20,124 nt of DNA from Candidatus Hermodarchaeota archaeon (GCA_016840185.1 JAEOSV010000007.1:1-20124); one strand, 5' to 3'. Shown: positions 1 to 8,100, numbered from the stretch's first letter. Numbers and translations: made by a program. Notes: generated from the sequence alone by a model not told the origin.

Positions 1-489
1 ATCAATAGTTTCTCCAAGGCATTGGCAATGACGGGGTTACGGTTGGGGTATGTGATCGCTCCGGTGAATTTGATGCGACCGATTTACCAGGTTCATCAAT
101 ATAATACTGCTTGTGCTCCAACTCCCATTCAGGTTGGTGCCATGAAGACCTTGTCGAATCCGAAGGCTTTCAAAGGAATCATTGGCCAGCATCGGAATGT
201 TCTGAATGATCGTCTGAAAGTTGCTTTGGAAAGTTTCAAACCCATTAGGGGTTTCAAGTTCTCCTATGACCCAGTCGCGGGTTTCTACTTATTTCCCAAC
301 GTCGAAGATACGGGCATGTCGGGTCCGGAATTCGCCATATCAGTCTTAGAAGAGAAGGGCGTGGTCGTCGTACCCGGTGATCAATTTGGCTCCGCATATC
401 CGAATAACATCCGAATTAGCGTCGGATCTGCACCACCTAATCGGATTCGAGAAGCCGCCTCTCGTATTAGTGACTTTGTGCAAAAATAG
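1..489 (+). CDS. Class I/II PLP-dependent aminotransferase, C-terminal part
   Basis: The frame is open from base 1, so this is the 3' part of a longer gene; about 162 residues are visible of a family usually near 390. The fragment opens with the fold-type I motif SFSKALAMTGLRLGY, where Lys6 (bases 16-18) should form the PLP Schiff base. Near the end, NNIRISVG contains the arginine that binds the substrate alpha-carboxylate in aspartate-aminotransferase relatives. The rest (GFYLFPNV, VVVVPGDQFG) fits the small C-terminal domain. The enzyme should transfer an amino group between an amino acid and a 2-oxo acid in the cytoplasm, but the substrate cannot be read from this part. The gene ends four bases before the stop of the convergent polymerase gene. 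The ATG at 22 is internal and is not the start. Confidence 0.93.
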   Translation: MNSFSKALAMTGLRLGYVIAPVNLMRPIYQVHQYNTACAPTPIQVGAMKTLSNPKAFKGIIGQHRNVLNDRLKVALESFKPIRGFKFSYDPVAGFYLFPNVEDTGMSGPEFAISVLEEKGVVVVPGDQFGSAYPNNIRISVGSAPPNRIREAASRISDFVQK

Positions 490-493
490 ACCC

Positions 494-2701
494 CTACTTC
501 TGGATTCGGAGATGGGGGTCCAGAACTGTTTGGATTGGTTTGTCACTGAAATGTTGGGTCAATCGCTCGTAGTTCCATCCGAGCGGGGTGAGGAGGGTAT
601 CGGTGGCGCGAAGTAGTAGTTCGGTGTATTTGTCCTTGTCATAGTGTGCTGCGGCTGCGGTGTGGGGAAGTGCGACACGGCGTAATGGGTGACGGGACTT
701 CGCGTCGGTGTGCACATACTTGATGGGTTGTCCGGGCTGGACATCATCACCATATCGAATAGCAAGTTCAGCGGCAATTGCCTGGCTACACTGTTGCTGG
801 TATTCGTGGGGGGCCTTGCTGATGTTTTGCGTGATGGTCAGTTCATCAGTGGTGACTCCGCCACTATGGAGAAGCTCTAGATAGTCCTTCACTATGGTGA
901 GGAGTTGGGGTACGAGCTGCTGCATCTTATCGACATCTTCTGCGCCAGCGAGGCAGGTGAGGAGGTCTAACTGAAGCTGTTTGATGAGGGGAGGTGTGTC
1001 GCGGCGACGGAGCTCAATGCCTCGCACTTTGATAGTACCATCTTCCTTCACGCCGCAGTAGCGAGTTAAGGCACCGTAGGGTTGATTGCGACAGGGTAGA
1101 AACATAATCCACCGATAGCGGCCTTCGAATTCTATGGGCAGCCCGGTGACCTTCTGGATTGCCTCGCCAACAGCTAGGTAGTCTTCGACAGTGGCTCCAG
1201 TTTTTTGGAGCCAGACACAATCGACGATGCCATGGAGCACCTGGAATCCATTTAGTTCGCTTACGGCTTTGGTCTGTAAGAGCACTCGACGACTGAAGGC
1301 GGTGACACACTCGTAAGCTTCGACACGACCAAACCGCGAAGCGCGAAATCCTAGATATCCAAATGAGACCACTAATAACCATTTCAGTGCGGCTTGTCGG
1401 GCTTCGTAGATGGGGTTGTCATGGCGGTGCTGTTTGTAGTATGTGCGCTTGTCGAGAATGGGTTTGAGGAAGGTGGGGACAATGCCGGGTTGACGTCGAC
1501 ACAGCCAGTACCCGAGCTCGGGGACGATGGTCGCATCGTCAGGACAGCAGTCGCAGAACAGGGCCTCAGGGGAGATGTTATGCTTAATCATCAGGGCAGG
1601 GTACAGGGACAGAAAATCGAGTTCGCCTACGTCACTGAACACGCCGACACGCGGTGTGATGACATGGCCTCCACGATCGGCGTTGAGGAGTTCGATGCCA
1701 GTTTTGTATTGCTCTGGGTCTGCTTTGGTTTCCGGAATCAGGACGTCACGGTTGAGGGCTTCTTGCATTTGGAGGAGGTTGATGCCGGTGCCGGGGCTGC
1801 TTCGGGCCATGCGTTGGGGTGGAAAGGCGGTGAGCCGACTCGCTTCGATGAGTCCGTGGAAGTTGCCAAAGGTCATATGGGACCGATCCAGGTGGAGGCG
1901 TCCACGCAGATGGAATGGGTGGGGGCGATAGAACACTGGGCCTCCGTATCGGAAGACGGCACGTCCAGCTGGCAGAGTCTTGTCGCTGAAGACGTGGGGT
2001 GTGTGGTCTCTGTTCAATGAGAATTGTCGTAGTATTCCAGCCTCCTGCGCTCGTTGAATGAGGGCAGGGAAGATGCGGGAGTCGCCTTCTTGGGTGAAGA
2101 TGATGTCAGGGTCTTGGGTGGTAATCCAGTCTTGGAGCATCATGGGCTCCGTTGTTTGCATGGTGGCGCCGTTGGAACTGGAGGCGCAGAACAGGTCTTC
2201 CCCCTCTAGGTGGAGATCCACGGTGTGAAAGGGAGGGAGATCATAGTCGAGGGCCCTACGGGAGTCGCAGGAGTCGATACGGGTGACGCAGGTTCCCGAC
2301 TGGTCCGTGTGGACCTCCACCTGTTCGAAGGGGTAGCGCCGCTGCTCGAGATACCACAGCTGCGTTGTTGAGAGATCGCCGTTGAAGACGCGAAAACGGG
2401 GGACGGCGAGGGTTTTGATTTCGCGGACGACACGGGGGAGTTGGGTGCAGGAGGAGACTGTTACGGCGAGAACCGGACGTGGCGTGCCACGCAGCTGCAG
2501 TCTATGAAATTCTGAGGTCACAGTGCTGACAAGAGGGTGGCTCTCAAACAGCGGCGCATAGTCCTCGAATTGGACGCCCGGTGCGTGTAAGTAGAACCGT
2601 GGCTGGTACGGCACCTCTAAGGGCACACATTCTGTTGCCGTGCGCAACCACAAGACCAAGTGGTCGGGCCGGGGAGTGACATCGAGGATCCAGCCACGCA
2701 T
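494..2701 (-). CDS. Family B DNA polymerase, archaeal PolB2-like, probably non-canonical or inactivated
   Basis: This 735-residue protein has the family B order: N-terminal domain, 3'-5' exonuclease-like region (about 155-300), palm and fingers (about 350-550) and thumb. Motif A is close to consensus (DFLSLYPALM, Asp362). Motif B has RQAALKWLLVVSFGYLGF (435-452): Lys440 is kept but the usual Asn-Ser-x-Tyr becomes Val-Val-Ser-Phe. Motif C reads HGIVDC (490-495), so the first Asp of DTD is Ile and only Asp494 remains. RGIELRRRDTPP (560-571) matches the region after motif C. The exonuclease Asp-x-Glu reads VDLHLEG, and GDS (206-208) replaces the usual Asn-x-x-x-Phe-Asp. The cysteine cluster CDCC (383-386) and the FGYLG motif recall the archaeal PolB2 group, which is reported as partly inactivated. 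Catalysis is therefore doubtful, and a structural, repair or translesion role is possible. The gene is G+C richer than its neighbours. ATG start; a TATA-like box lies about 35 bases upstream. Confidence 0.88.
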   Translation of the reverse strand: MRGWILDVTPRPDHLVLWLRTATECVPLEVPYQPRFYLHAPGVQFEDYAPLFESHPLVSTVTSEFHRLQLRGTPRPVLAVTVSSCTQLPRVVREIKTLAVPRFRVFNGDLSTTQLWYLEQRRYPFEQVEVHTDQSGTCVTRIDSCDSRRALDYDLPPFHTVDLHLEGEDLFCASSSNGATMQTTEPMMLQDWITTQDPDIIFTQEGDSRIFPALIQRAQEAGILRQFSLNRDHTPHVFSDKTLPAGRAVFRYGGPVFYRPHPFHLRGRLHLDRSHMTFGNFHGLIEASRLTAFPPQRMARSSPGTGINLLQMQEALNRDVLIPETKADPEQYKTGIELLNADRGGHVITPRVGVFSDVGELDFLSLYPALMIKHNISPEALFCDCCPDDATIVPELGYWLCRRQPGIVPTFLKPILDKRTYYKQHRHDNPIYEARQAALKWLLVVSFGYLGFRASRFGRVEAYECVTAFSRRVLLQTKAVSELNGFQVLHGIVDCVWLQKTGATVEDYLAVGEAIQKVTGLPIEFEGRYRWIMFLPCRNQPYGALTRYCGVKEDGTIKVRGIELRRRDTPPLIKQLQLDLLTCLAGAEDVDKMQQLVPQLLTIVKDYLELLHSGGVTTDELTITQNISKAPHEYQQQCSQAIAAELAIRYGDDVQPGQPIKYVHTDAKSRHPLRRVALPHTAAAAHYDKDKYTELLLRATDTLLTPLGWNYERLTQHFSDKPIQTVLDPHLRIQK

Positions 2702-2731
2702 TGTTGGTCAGGGCGAGTCTCCCAACACCCT

Positions 2732-2740
2732 ACTTAAAGT
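2732..2740 (-). promoter_or_regulatory. TATA-like box of the PolB2-like gene
   Basis: Read on the minus strand the bases are ACTTTAAGT, about 35 bases before the ATG at 2701. A transcript starting some 25 bases downstream would have a leader of roughly 10 bases. No strong SD sequence is seen before this start. The assignment rests on position and A/T content only. Confidence 0.4.
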
Positions 2741-2844
2741 CGGCAACTGAAATGCAAAAGAACAGCTACTGGCACCCTATTTTCGGGAAGTTTTTGTATC
2801 ACAATATGGTCCTTAAGTGTTGAAATCTCATCATTGGTATGAAG

Positions 2845-5685
2845 TTAGATTAGGGATGCCCCACAGACTGGACAATAACGTGCCCCTTGAGGAGTTGCTG
2901 CGCCACAGTAGGCACAGAATTTAGCGCCTTCAATGGTCTTGGTGGAGTGGGGAGGTGGATAGGATGGGCCTGTATACCTTGGTGGTGGTGCGATCATATT
3001 TTGCCGTCGTAGTAGGAAGAAAGTGATAGCTACGACACCAGCAATAATCGCGACAAAAGTCACTGCAATAAAGAGTATGGTGAGATTTGGTGGAACCGGA
3101 CCTGAGGGTGTTTGTACATGGAGGTAAAACACTCCCGCGCCTTCACTACCGCTGGGATAGGAATAAATTTCGATATAGTATGTGCTACCAGCGTTGAGAT
3201 GAATGGATACAGATTCCGCTGAGTCACTGCTTAAGGAATCGTCCAGACCGTTCTGATAAGCGTCATAGATGTACAGGTCAAAATCCGTTGAATACTCAGG
3301 CAAAGCTGTGTCAATCGTAATGCTGTGAAGACCCGTTTCAGTGGGCGTAAACACGAAATAGACTGAATCATAAGCACTGTCAAGATACCCACAGTGAAGA
3401 TTGGGTGATTCAGGGGGTCCAATATTCGCAAGTAAAGGGAGTGCGTTACTGAAATCTGAACCCACATCGATGAATGCTTCCGTAAACTCATCCCACATTG
3501 TGTCATTAGCTAAAGCAAGCTGGTATGACCCATAACTGTCTAATACGGCCCCTAGTCCATGTGCATTAGAAACGCCTGTAAGATGCATTTCTTCATAAAC
3601 TGCATCCTGAATAGCTAATGTGAGATTCAATGCAGTTGGATAAACCATCGAGACGCCTGGAAACCTTACCATTAGATTTTCAGCGAATGAGTAGAGGTCA
3701 ATGAACGAAGCCCAAGAAAAGCTTTGAGTTCCTTGACGGGCCCAAGAGACTCCTTCGTAGATATCTGGATCAGATATGCTTCCCAACATCGATTGAGCGA
3801 GGAAATCAAGATTTTGGGCAATTGTCTGTAATTTCACGGTTTCAATAGAAGAAAGACACGCATCATTATGGATTGGATCATAGTAGCGTCCTCCAACATC
3901 ATAAGCGGTAACGTAATAGTATACCATGCTTGTCGTCAAAGCCTTCGGAGTAGTGTTGGGGAAGGTAGTGAGATTGAGGAGGATATCCTCATAGGGATAC
4001 CCGGTGAGAGGGACACCTTCTTCAGAAAACACTACAAGATCAGCAGTGTCTCGAATTTCATACGCGACTTCCAATTGCCCCATCAAACAAGCATCAAACG
4101 CCACAATATCCAAATGTTGGACTTGTGAGTCGCTCAGTGCCTGGTTCAACTCAGCAATGGTAAGACGGTCGTCACTGGTATCATCGCTACACAATCCATA
4201 GGCACCTGCACCATGATTCCATAATACAAGCAAATACTGTTCAGCAGGTGCATAGGTTTGACCGAAGACAATGAAATCCCGTAAAACATGCCAGTCACCC
4301 ATATTCGGTTCAGATGGAAGTCCACTGGAAAGCTGGGGTGAGGTTATCAGATTTAGATTGCTATCCTGCAGAACCTCATAGCATCGAGCTCCCGTATAAG
4401 GTGCATCAGAGCCCTCCCAGAAATCCACATATACAATGATTCTGACTTCGCTTGTTGAGCCTATAGTCTCCATGGAATTTAAATCATTGAAGGCATATTC
4501 TTCAAGGTCGTTATCACCATCAAGGTAGACAAGTACCGTCCACTGGGAAAGAGGTGGAATGGAAAACCATCCAATATGAGTTGGTTCGGAACTCACCCAT
4601 TTTCTCACAATGAGGTCATCAAAAAAGCTGGCTTCAGGGTATCCCCGGTACACGTACACTCTGAATTGACTAAGCTGCGGTTCATCAAGGCGTGTGCTTG
4701 TATGAATCAACTGATCATCGAGGTATAAGTAAGTTGTATTATCTAAGTGTCGAAATTCAAAATAATGAAATCCAATACTTCGCGTAACGTTCGATTCTTC
4801 CCATGAACCTCCATCCCAATAGGAGTAGTTAGACAAATGGCCCTGACAACCCAAATACACCTTATAATCATCTGTGGGGCCATCTGAAAGAATTGCATTC
4901 GTAGCTTTCGACGTCGTGGTTGTTCCAGTATCGTAAAACCAAATCCGATACGCATGAAAATCATCAAAATTCGATACATTAAGGTATCGTCCCGAGGAAT
5001 CTGGCAATCCCGGTGCTGGGGTCATGCTTAGGCTAAATGTACCTGTATGAGCATAAGTAGTTGTTACAGTGTGGTTTACCAGTCCCCAGCTTCCATCCCA
5101 ATCGCTGAGGTTTCCCTCTTCCATATCACAGGCTGCATCAAAGGTTGAATCGATATCACTCTCAGAGAGAACATGGCTATTGCCATAATACATGAACATT
5201 GTAGTGTTCATTGGGAATGCTGGAATTGAGGGAATCTTCACCCAAACAAACGCCACTCTTTCAGGAGTCGTAATGATTTCTTCAATCCAGTAACTGAATA
5301 AGGTTGCTCCATCCGCGGATGTGAATCGAAGGTCTTCAAAATTATTCGAGCAATTAAAACCACAATAAACAATTGGACCTGAATCAGTACCGATCCCTCG
5401 GTGAACTTCAAATCGCAGCTGATAATCCGTCAACATTCCATGAGACGACCCTTGAATGACGTGTGCCTTACGATAATTCCAATCCTCATCAAACCACGGG
5501 CTATCAGGAAGGTTATCTGAAGCGGAGTCGCTGTGCAGTGGTTGGGTTAATTGAGTTACTTCAAATTCAGATATATGGTTTCCGGGTAAATTCTGAAAAG
5601 AGAACGGGGTAATGGTAAAGGTGAATACTGGGAAGAATATCAAAAGCAAAAGGGTCAATATAATTGGGAATCTGTAGCGTTTCAT
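2845..5685 (-). CDS. Membrane-anchored clostripain-like (C11) cysteine protease with DUF2341, PPC-like and zinc-ribbon domains
   Basis: This 946-residue protein is modular. A signal or anchor helix (about 5-25) is followed by a DUF2341-type domain (about 64-180, starting WFDEDWNYRKAHVI) and a beta-rich, LamG-like stretch (185-375). The clostripain/C11 domain (about 381-745) has its expected catalytic pair, His491 in NHGAG and Cys533 in DACLMG. A PPC-like beta domain (about 762-858) is followed by a transmembrane helix (868-892), a Pro/Tyr-rich linker and a C-terminal zinc ribbon with Cys924, Cys927, Cys938 and Cys941. By hydrophobicity the protease faces outside and the ribbon sits in the cytoplasm. 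C11 enzymes usually cleave after Arg or Lys and often self-process; I cannot show that here. A GGGAG SD precedes the ATG, and its TATA-like box lies at the end of the upstream MFS gene, which suggests its own transcript. No protein partner is evident in the neighbourhood. Confidence 0.88.
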   Translation of the reverse strand: MKRYRFPIILTLLLLIFFPVFTFTITPFSFQNLPGNHISEFEVTQLTQPLHSDSASDNLPDSPWFDEDWNYRKAHVIQGSSHGMLTDYQLRFEVHRGIGTDSGPIVYCGFNCSNNFEDLRFTSADGATLFSYWIEEIITTPERVAFVWVKIPSIPAFPMNTTMFMYYGNSHVLSESDIDSTFDAACDMEEGNLSDWDGSWGLVNHTVTTTYAHTGTFSLSMTPAPGLPDSSGRYLNVSNFDDFHAYRIWFYDTGTTTTSKATNAILSDGPTDDYKVYLGCQGHLSNYSYWDGGSWEESNVTRSIGFHYFEFRHLDNTTYLYLDDQLIHTSTRLDEPQLSQFRVYVYRGYPEASFFDDLIVRKWVSSEPTHIGWFSIPPLSQWTVLVYLDGDNDLEEYAFNDLNSMETIGSTSEVRIIVYVDFWEGSDAPYTGARCYEVLQDSNLNLITSPQLSSGLPSEPNMGDWHVLRDFIVFGQTYAPAEQYLLVLWNHGAGAYGLCSDDTSDDRLTIAELNQALSDSQVQHLDIVAFDACLMGQLEVAYEIRDTADLVVFSEEGVPLTGYPYEDILLNLTTFPNTTPKALTTSMVYYYVTAYDVGGRYYDPIHNDACLSSIETVKLQTIAQNLDFLAQSMLGSISDPDIYEGVSWARQGTQSFSWASFIDLYSFAENLMVRFPGVSMVYPTALNLTLAIQDAVYEEMHLTGVSNAHGLGAVLDSYGSYQLALANDTMWDEFTEAFIDVGSDFSNALPLLANIGPPESPNLHCGYLDSAYDSVYFVFTPTETGLHSITIDTALPEYSTDFDLYIYDAYQNGLDDSLSSDSAESVSIHLNAGSTYYIEIYSYPSGSEGAGVFYLHVQTPSGPVPPNLTILFIAVTFVAIIAGVVAITFFLLRRQNMIAPPPRYTGPSYPPPHSTKTIEGAKFCAYCGAATPQGARYCPVCGASLI

Positions 5686-5736
5686 GACAGGGCTCCCGCC
5701 AACTTAGACCATTCAGGCTTCCTAGTTGGTTCCCCA

Positions 5737-5745
5737 ATATAAATA
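5737..5745 (-). promoter_or_regulatory. TATA box of the clostripain-like protease gene
   Basis: The minus strand reads TATTTATAT, directly after the stop of the MFS gene and about 55 bases before the protease ATG. The predicted transcript start near 5713 leaves a leader of about 28 bases that contains the GGGAG SD. This is a good archaeal TATA match at a sensible spacing. Confidence 0.6.
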
Positions 5746-5746
5746 C

Positions 5747-7084
5747 TCAGATTCCAGGTCTTTGAACTCCATCATTTTTTTCAGTAATACTCACCATTTC
5801 TTGTTCGAACTCTGCATCCCTTTGTTTTTCAGCATTCCTGAAGAAAATCGCATAGAGTACTAATTGGATTCCATAGAATCCCAAAGTTAACCAGAAGGGT
5901 ATCAGATAAAGCCCTTGATCAAAAAGTTGACCCGCAAATTGCACACTAGTCGCACGACCAAAACTCATAGCTGAACTATTCAGGGCTTGAAGATTCGGTC
6001 GCCACGAACTTGGCACCAGTTCCATTCGCAGGGTTTGGCCGATGGGCATCGCTGCATTCATAATTGCTCCTCGGAGAAGGTAACTGGCAATTGCTACAAC
6101 TGGATTAAGTACCGTGGCGAGTAAAACTATGAAAGGTAATGAGAGCGCTTGTGTGAGAACAACTGATGGTACTTTTCCTATTCGGCTAGCTAGAATCGGA
6201 GACAATAACACACCAGTAGCCATAGTAGCCTGTCCTAGACCGATGATTAAACCAACCATGTATGTTGGCAGGTTGTAGAATTCCCAGAAGAACACGTTAA
6301 TGAGGGGTACAATAAGTCCAGCTCCGAGCCCAATGAGGACGCTACAGATGACAAATCGAAGCACAATGCTAATTCGACCTTTTGGTTCATGTTGTGTTTT
6401 GAGGTCTTCATTGGTGTCGGTATCCTCATTTGATATTATGGGTGATTTCGAATCTTTCAACCAGATAAGCGGAATGATTCCAATCACACTGGCAACGACC
6501 CAAATGAGAAGGGTCCATTGAAAAGTAATTGGGCTGTCCAATGGAACGAAGAGCCATAACGCAAACATTCCAGGAAGGAATCCGCCTAAAAGACTACCAA
6601 TAAAACTACTACTAATTCGGGACGCCTGGGAGGCTCCAAACAGATAGGTGCGTTCATACGACGAGCTACTTCGAGCCATCAAAGGGCTATAAGATGTAAT
6701 TGACAGACTGTTCCCAAAATAGAACAGAATCATCATCAAGGTGAGAATGATCGGAAAAGGTAAGGCGATTAGCATACCCGCCGCAATTGTCATGATAACT
6801 CCCGATAATATCATGGCATGTTTCTCGCCAATTCGAGATGTATATGGGCCTGCAATAAGGGCTCCAATGGCCATCGTATACAATCCCAAAGAAAGAAGAC
6901 CAGCAACAAACACGGTCGAATAACCAATCGATAGGAGATACAGATTGAAAATTGCTTGATAAATGCCAAACCCAAGACGGCTAATTGCCTGGCTTGTGAT
7001 GATTCGTTTAGCGTCAGGTGTAAATCGTTGAACTCGTTGCCAATAAGCCACTGCTTCTGCATTTAGGCTCTGTGTGAGGCTCAA
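5747..7084 (-). CDS. MFS transporter (paralogue of the one at 10677-11975)
   Basis: This is a polytopic membrane protein of 445 residues with about 12 hydrophobic helices and a charged central loop (around SNEDTDTNEDLKTQ), typical of major facilitator superfamily carriers. It shares long runs with the second transporter in the window, for example FFWEFYNLPT and FDQGLYLIPFW. I prefer the TTG start at 7082-7084: a strong SD (GGAGGAG, 7092-7098 read on the minus strand) lies seven bases upstream, and from here the protein aligns with the start of its paralogue (AVAYWQRVQRFTP against ATGYWHRMRQFTP). An in-frame ATG at 7138 would add 18 Trp/Cys-rich residues with no counterpart. The gene lies downstream of padR and a small Cys-rich gene on the same strand, which suggests a PadR-controlled exporter. 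The substrate is unknown. Confidence 0.85.
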   Translation of the reverse strand: MSLTQSLNAEAVAYWQRVQRFTPDAKRIITSQAISRLGFGIYQAIFNLYLLSIGYSTVFVAGLLSLGLYTMAIGALIAGPYTSRIGEKHAMILSGVIMTIAAGMLIALPFPIILTLMMILFYFGNSLSITSYSPLMARSSSSYERTYLFGASQASRISSSFIGSLLGGFLPGMFALWLFVPLDSPITFQWTLLIWVVASVIGIIPLIWLKDSKSPIISNEDTDTNEDLKTQHEPKGRISIVLRFVICSVLIGLGAGLIVPLINVFFWEFYNLPTYMVGLIIGLGQATMATGVLLSPILASRIGKVPSVVLTQALSLPFIVLLATVLNPVVAIASYLLRGAIMNAAMPIGQTLRMELVPSSWRPNLQALNSSAMSFGRATSVQFAGQLFDQGLYLIPFWLTLGFYGIQLVLYAIFFRNAEKQRDAEFEQEMVSITEKNDGVQRPGI

Positions 7085-7212
7085 CGATTGGCTCCTCCAA
7101 CACCATCTATACCAACACGGGTTCTGCCCTGTCATCATCTAGTTATGATTCGATTGCCTCTGCCTTGCGTTTATGGCTCTAAAAGATTGTGAAGCGATAA
7201 GAAAAAGGGAAA

Positions 7213-7241
7213 TGCGACGTCGCAAACTTCAATGGGCCCAT
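7213..7241. promoter_or_regulatory. Two perfect palindromes between the small Cys-rich gene and the MFS gene
   Basis: TGCGACGTCGCA (7213-7224) and ATGGGCCCAT (7232-7241) are perfect palindromes of 12 and 10 bases, with seven bases between them. They lie in the 172-base gap after the small gene. Read on the minus strand, the first is followed by a pyrimidine-rich tract (TTTCCCTTTTTCTT). They could be a weak terminator or protein-binding sites controlling the transporter; the sequence does not decide which. Confidence 0.35.
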
Positions 7242-7256
7242 AGAATTGGTTTATTG

Positions 7257-7460
7257 CTATTTTCCTTTCTTTGCTTCTTTTTCAAGGTTGGAGATCTTTT
7301 CATCAATATGCTTGATGTAGTCTTCTAGCCTAGCCTTCATAGCTTCAAGCCCTTTGACTTGGGCTTCTTTGCTAGGCTCGTAACCTGGACCACAGCACAT
7401 CGAAGTCATGAACGGACCCATACCTCGCATCGCAAAGTGATGTTCTTTAGAACCACACAT
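7257..7460 (-). CDS. Small Cys/His-containing protein with a C-terminal coiled coil, unknown function
   Basis: This 67-residue protein has a Gly/Met/Cys-rich head (MCGSKEHHF at 1-9, MCCGPG at 21-26) and a charged helix (about 31-65) with coiled-coil-like spacing. Cys2, His7, His8, Cys22 and Cys23 could bind a metal or act in redox chemistry. The arrangement, a Gly-Met-Gly-Pro head followed by a helix, loosely recalls small DUF5320-type archaeal proteins, but I do not claim membership. A strong SD (GAGGTGA, seven bases before the ATG) supports translation. The gene starts 13 bases after the padR stop, so the two are very probably co-transcribed, with the MFS gene next. A role linked to what PadR senses or what the transporter moves is inference. 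Confidence 0.75.
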   Translation of the reverse strand: MCGSKEHHFAMRGMGPFMTSMCCGPGYEPSKEAQVKGLEAMKARLEDYIKHIDEKISNLEKEAKKGK

Positions 7461-7473
7461 AGCTTATTCACCT

Positions 7474-8046
7474 CTATTTCGGTTTATCAGAGCTCTTCAA
7501 GTCGGTGAGTTTCTTTTCCACCCATTTCAACTCACGTTCGAGGTACTCTCGATATTGCTTCAAAAACTGGAGATGACGTGGTGTACAATGCCCTGGCTCA
7601 CAGTCACATTGCGTCTTAATTGCCATGAATGCTGCGGGGCTCTGTTCGCGCATACTCCACTCAAGCCAATCGTCTTGTGCTTCTCCATTCATGCTGGTTC
7701 CTAAGAACCGCCAAAAATGGTCTTGCACTTTAAACTCTGACCGGAGATTTCGAAGTGCTTCTCGAAGCACCTTCTTTCCCTTCGAAGTCAACCGATATTG
7801 CACGGCATCTGGTCGATCTTCTTGTGGAACACGTTCGCTAGAAACGAGGTCTCTTTCAGCCATTCTGTGGAGCGCTGGGTAGATGGTTCCACTTTTCAGT
7901 TGCCAGCCCCCAAGTTGACCCTGTAATCCTTGCAGGACCCGGTACCCATGTGCAGGTCCACGGTTCAGGAGGGCTAGAATGATGAGCTCGACTTGGCTGA
8001 TGTTGCCTTCACTGGTATTGATTCGTCCTCTGCCACAGAATGCCAC
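7474..8046 (-). CDS. PadR-family transcriptional regulator with a C-terminal Cys/His cluster
   Basis: This 190-residue protein has the PadR winged helix at about 16-100: LIILALLNRGPAHGYRVLQ, the recognition-helix region SGTIYPALHRMAERDLV, and the wing ending QYRLTSKGKKVL. A helical C-terminal domain (about 105-185) should mediate dimerisation and ligand sensing. Unusually, this domain carries CDCEPGHC (147-154), with Cys147, Cys149, His153 and Cys154, and there is another Cys at position 4; a metal or thiol sensor is possible. The start is GTG, with AGGTGA seven bases upstream. The promoter has two PadR-type palindromes, one touching the TATA box, so autorepression is likely. The small Cys-rich gene and an MFS gene follow on the same strand, like known PadR-regulated efflux operons. 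The PadR assignment is firm; the effector is unknown. Confidence 0.93.
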   Translation of the reverse strand: MAFCGRGRINTSEGNISQVELIILALLNRGPAHGYRVLQGLQGQLGGWQLKSGTIYPALHRMAERDLVSSERVPQEDRPDAVQYRLTSKGKKVLREALRNLRSEFKVQDHFWRFLGTSMNGEAQDDWLEWSMREQSPAAFMAIKTQCDCEPGHCTPRHLQFLKQYREYLERELKWVEKKLTDLKSSDKPK

Positions 8047-8063
8047 TATGTTGTCACCTACTT

Positions 8064-8079
8064 ATGTAGAGCTCTACTC
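8064..8079. promoter_or_regulatory. Putative PadR operator 2 (degenerate ATGT-N8-ACAT site)
   Basis: The plus strand reads ATGTAGAGCTCTACTC, with a perfect GTAGAGCTCTAC core (8066-8077). One outer half-site is ATGT and the other is degenerate. It spans the transcript start expected from the TATA box at 8099-8106. Its centre is exactly 20 bp from that of operator 1. Confidence 0.6.
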
Positions 8080-8082
8080 ACC

Positions 8083-8100
8083 TATGTAGTGGTCTACATA
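8083..8100. promoter_or_regulatory. Putative PadR operator 1 (perfect ATGT-N8-ACAT palindrome)
   Basis: TATGTAG-TGGT-CTACATA is a perfect inverted repeat with 7-base arms. It contains ATGT-N8-ACAT, the spacing known for PadR-family operators. It overlaps the edge of the TATA box of padR, so bound repressor should block TBP or polymerase. The half-site GTAG-N4-CTAC recurs in operator 2. Confidence 0.75.

Noticed and set aside
1014..1382. 122-codon minus-strand frame inside the polymerase gene
   Set aside because: It overlaps the palm and motif B region of the polymerase in another frame and has an Arg/Trp/Cys-rich composition typical of a shadow frame.
1394..2020. Long plus-strand open frame of 208 codons opposite the polymerase gene
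   Set aside because: It is antisense to a well-supported polymerase gene. The high G+C content lowers stop-codon frequency, and the translated sequence has no recognisable family features.
7085..7138. ATG start at 7138 for the first MFS gene
   Set aside because: It adds 18 Trp/Cys-rich residues absent from the paralogue and has no better SD than the TTG at 7084, which has GGAGGAG at a good distance.
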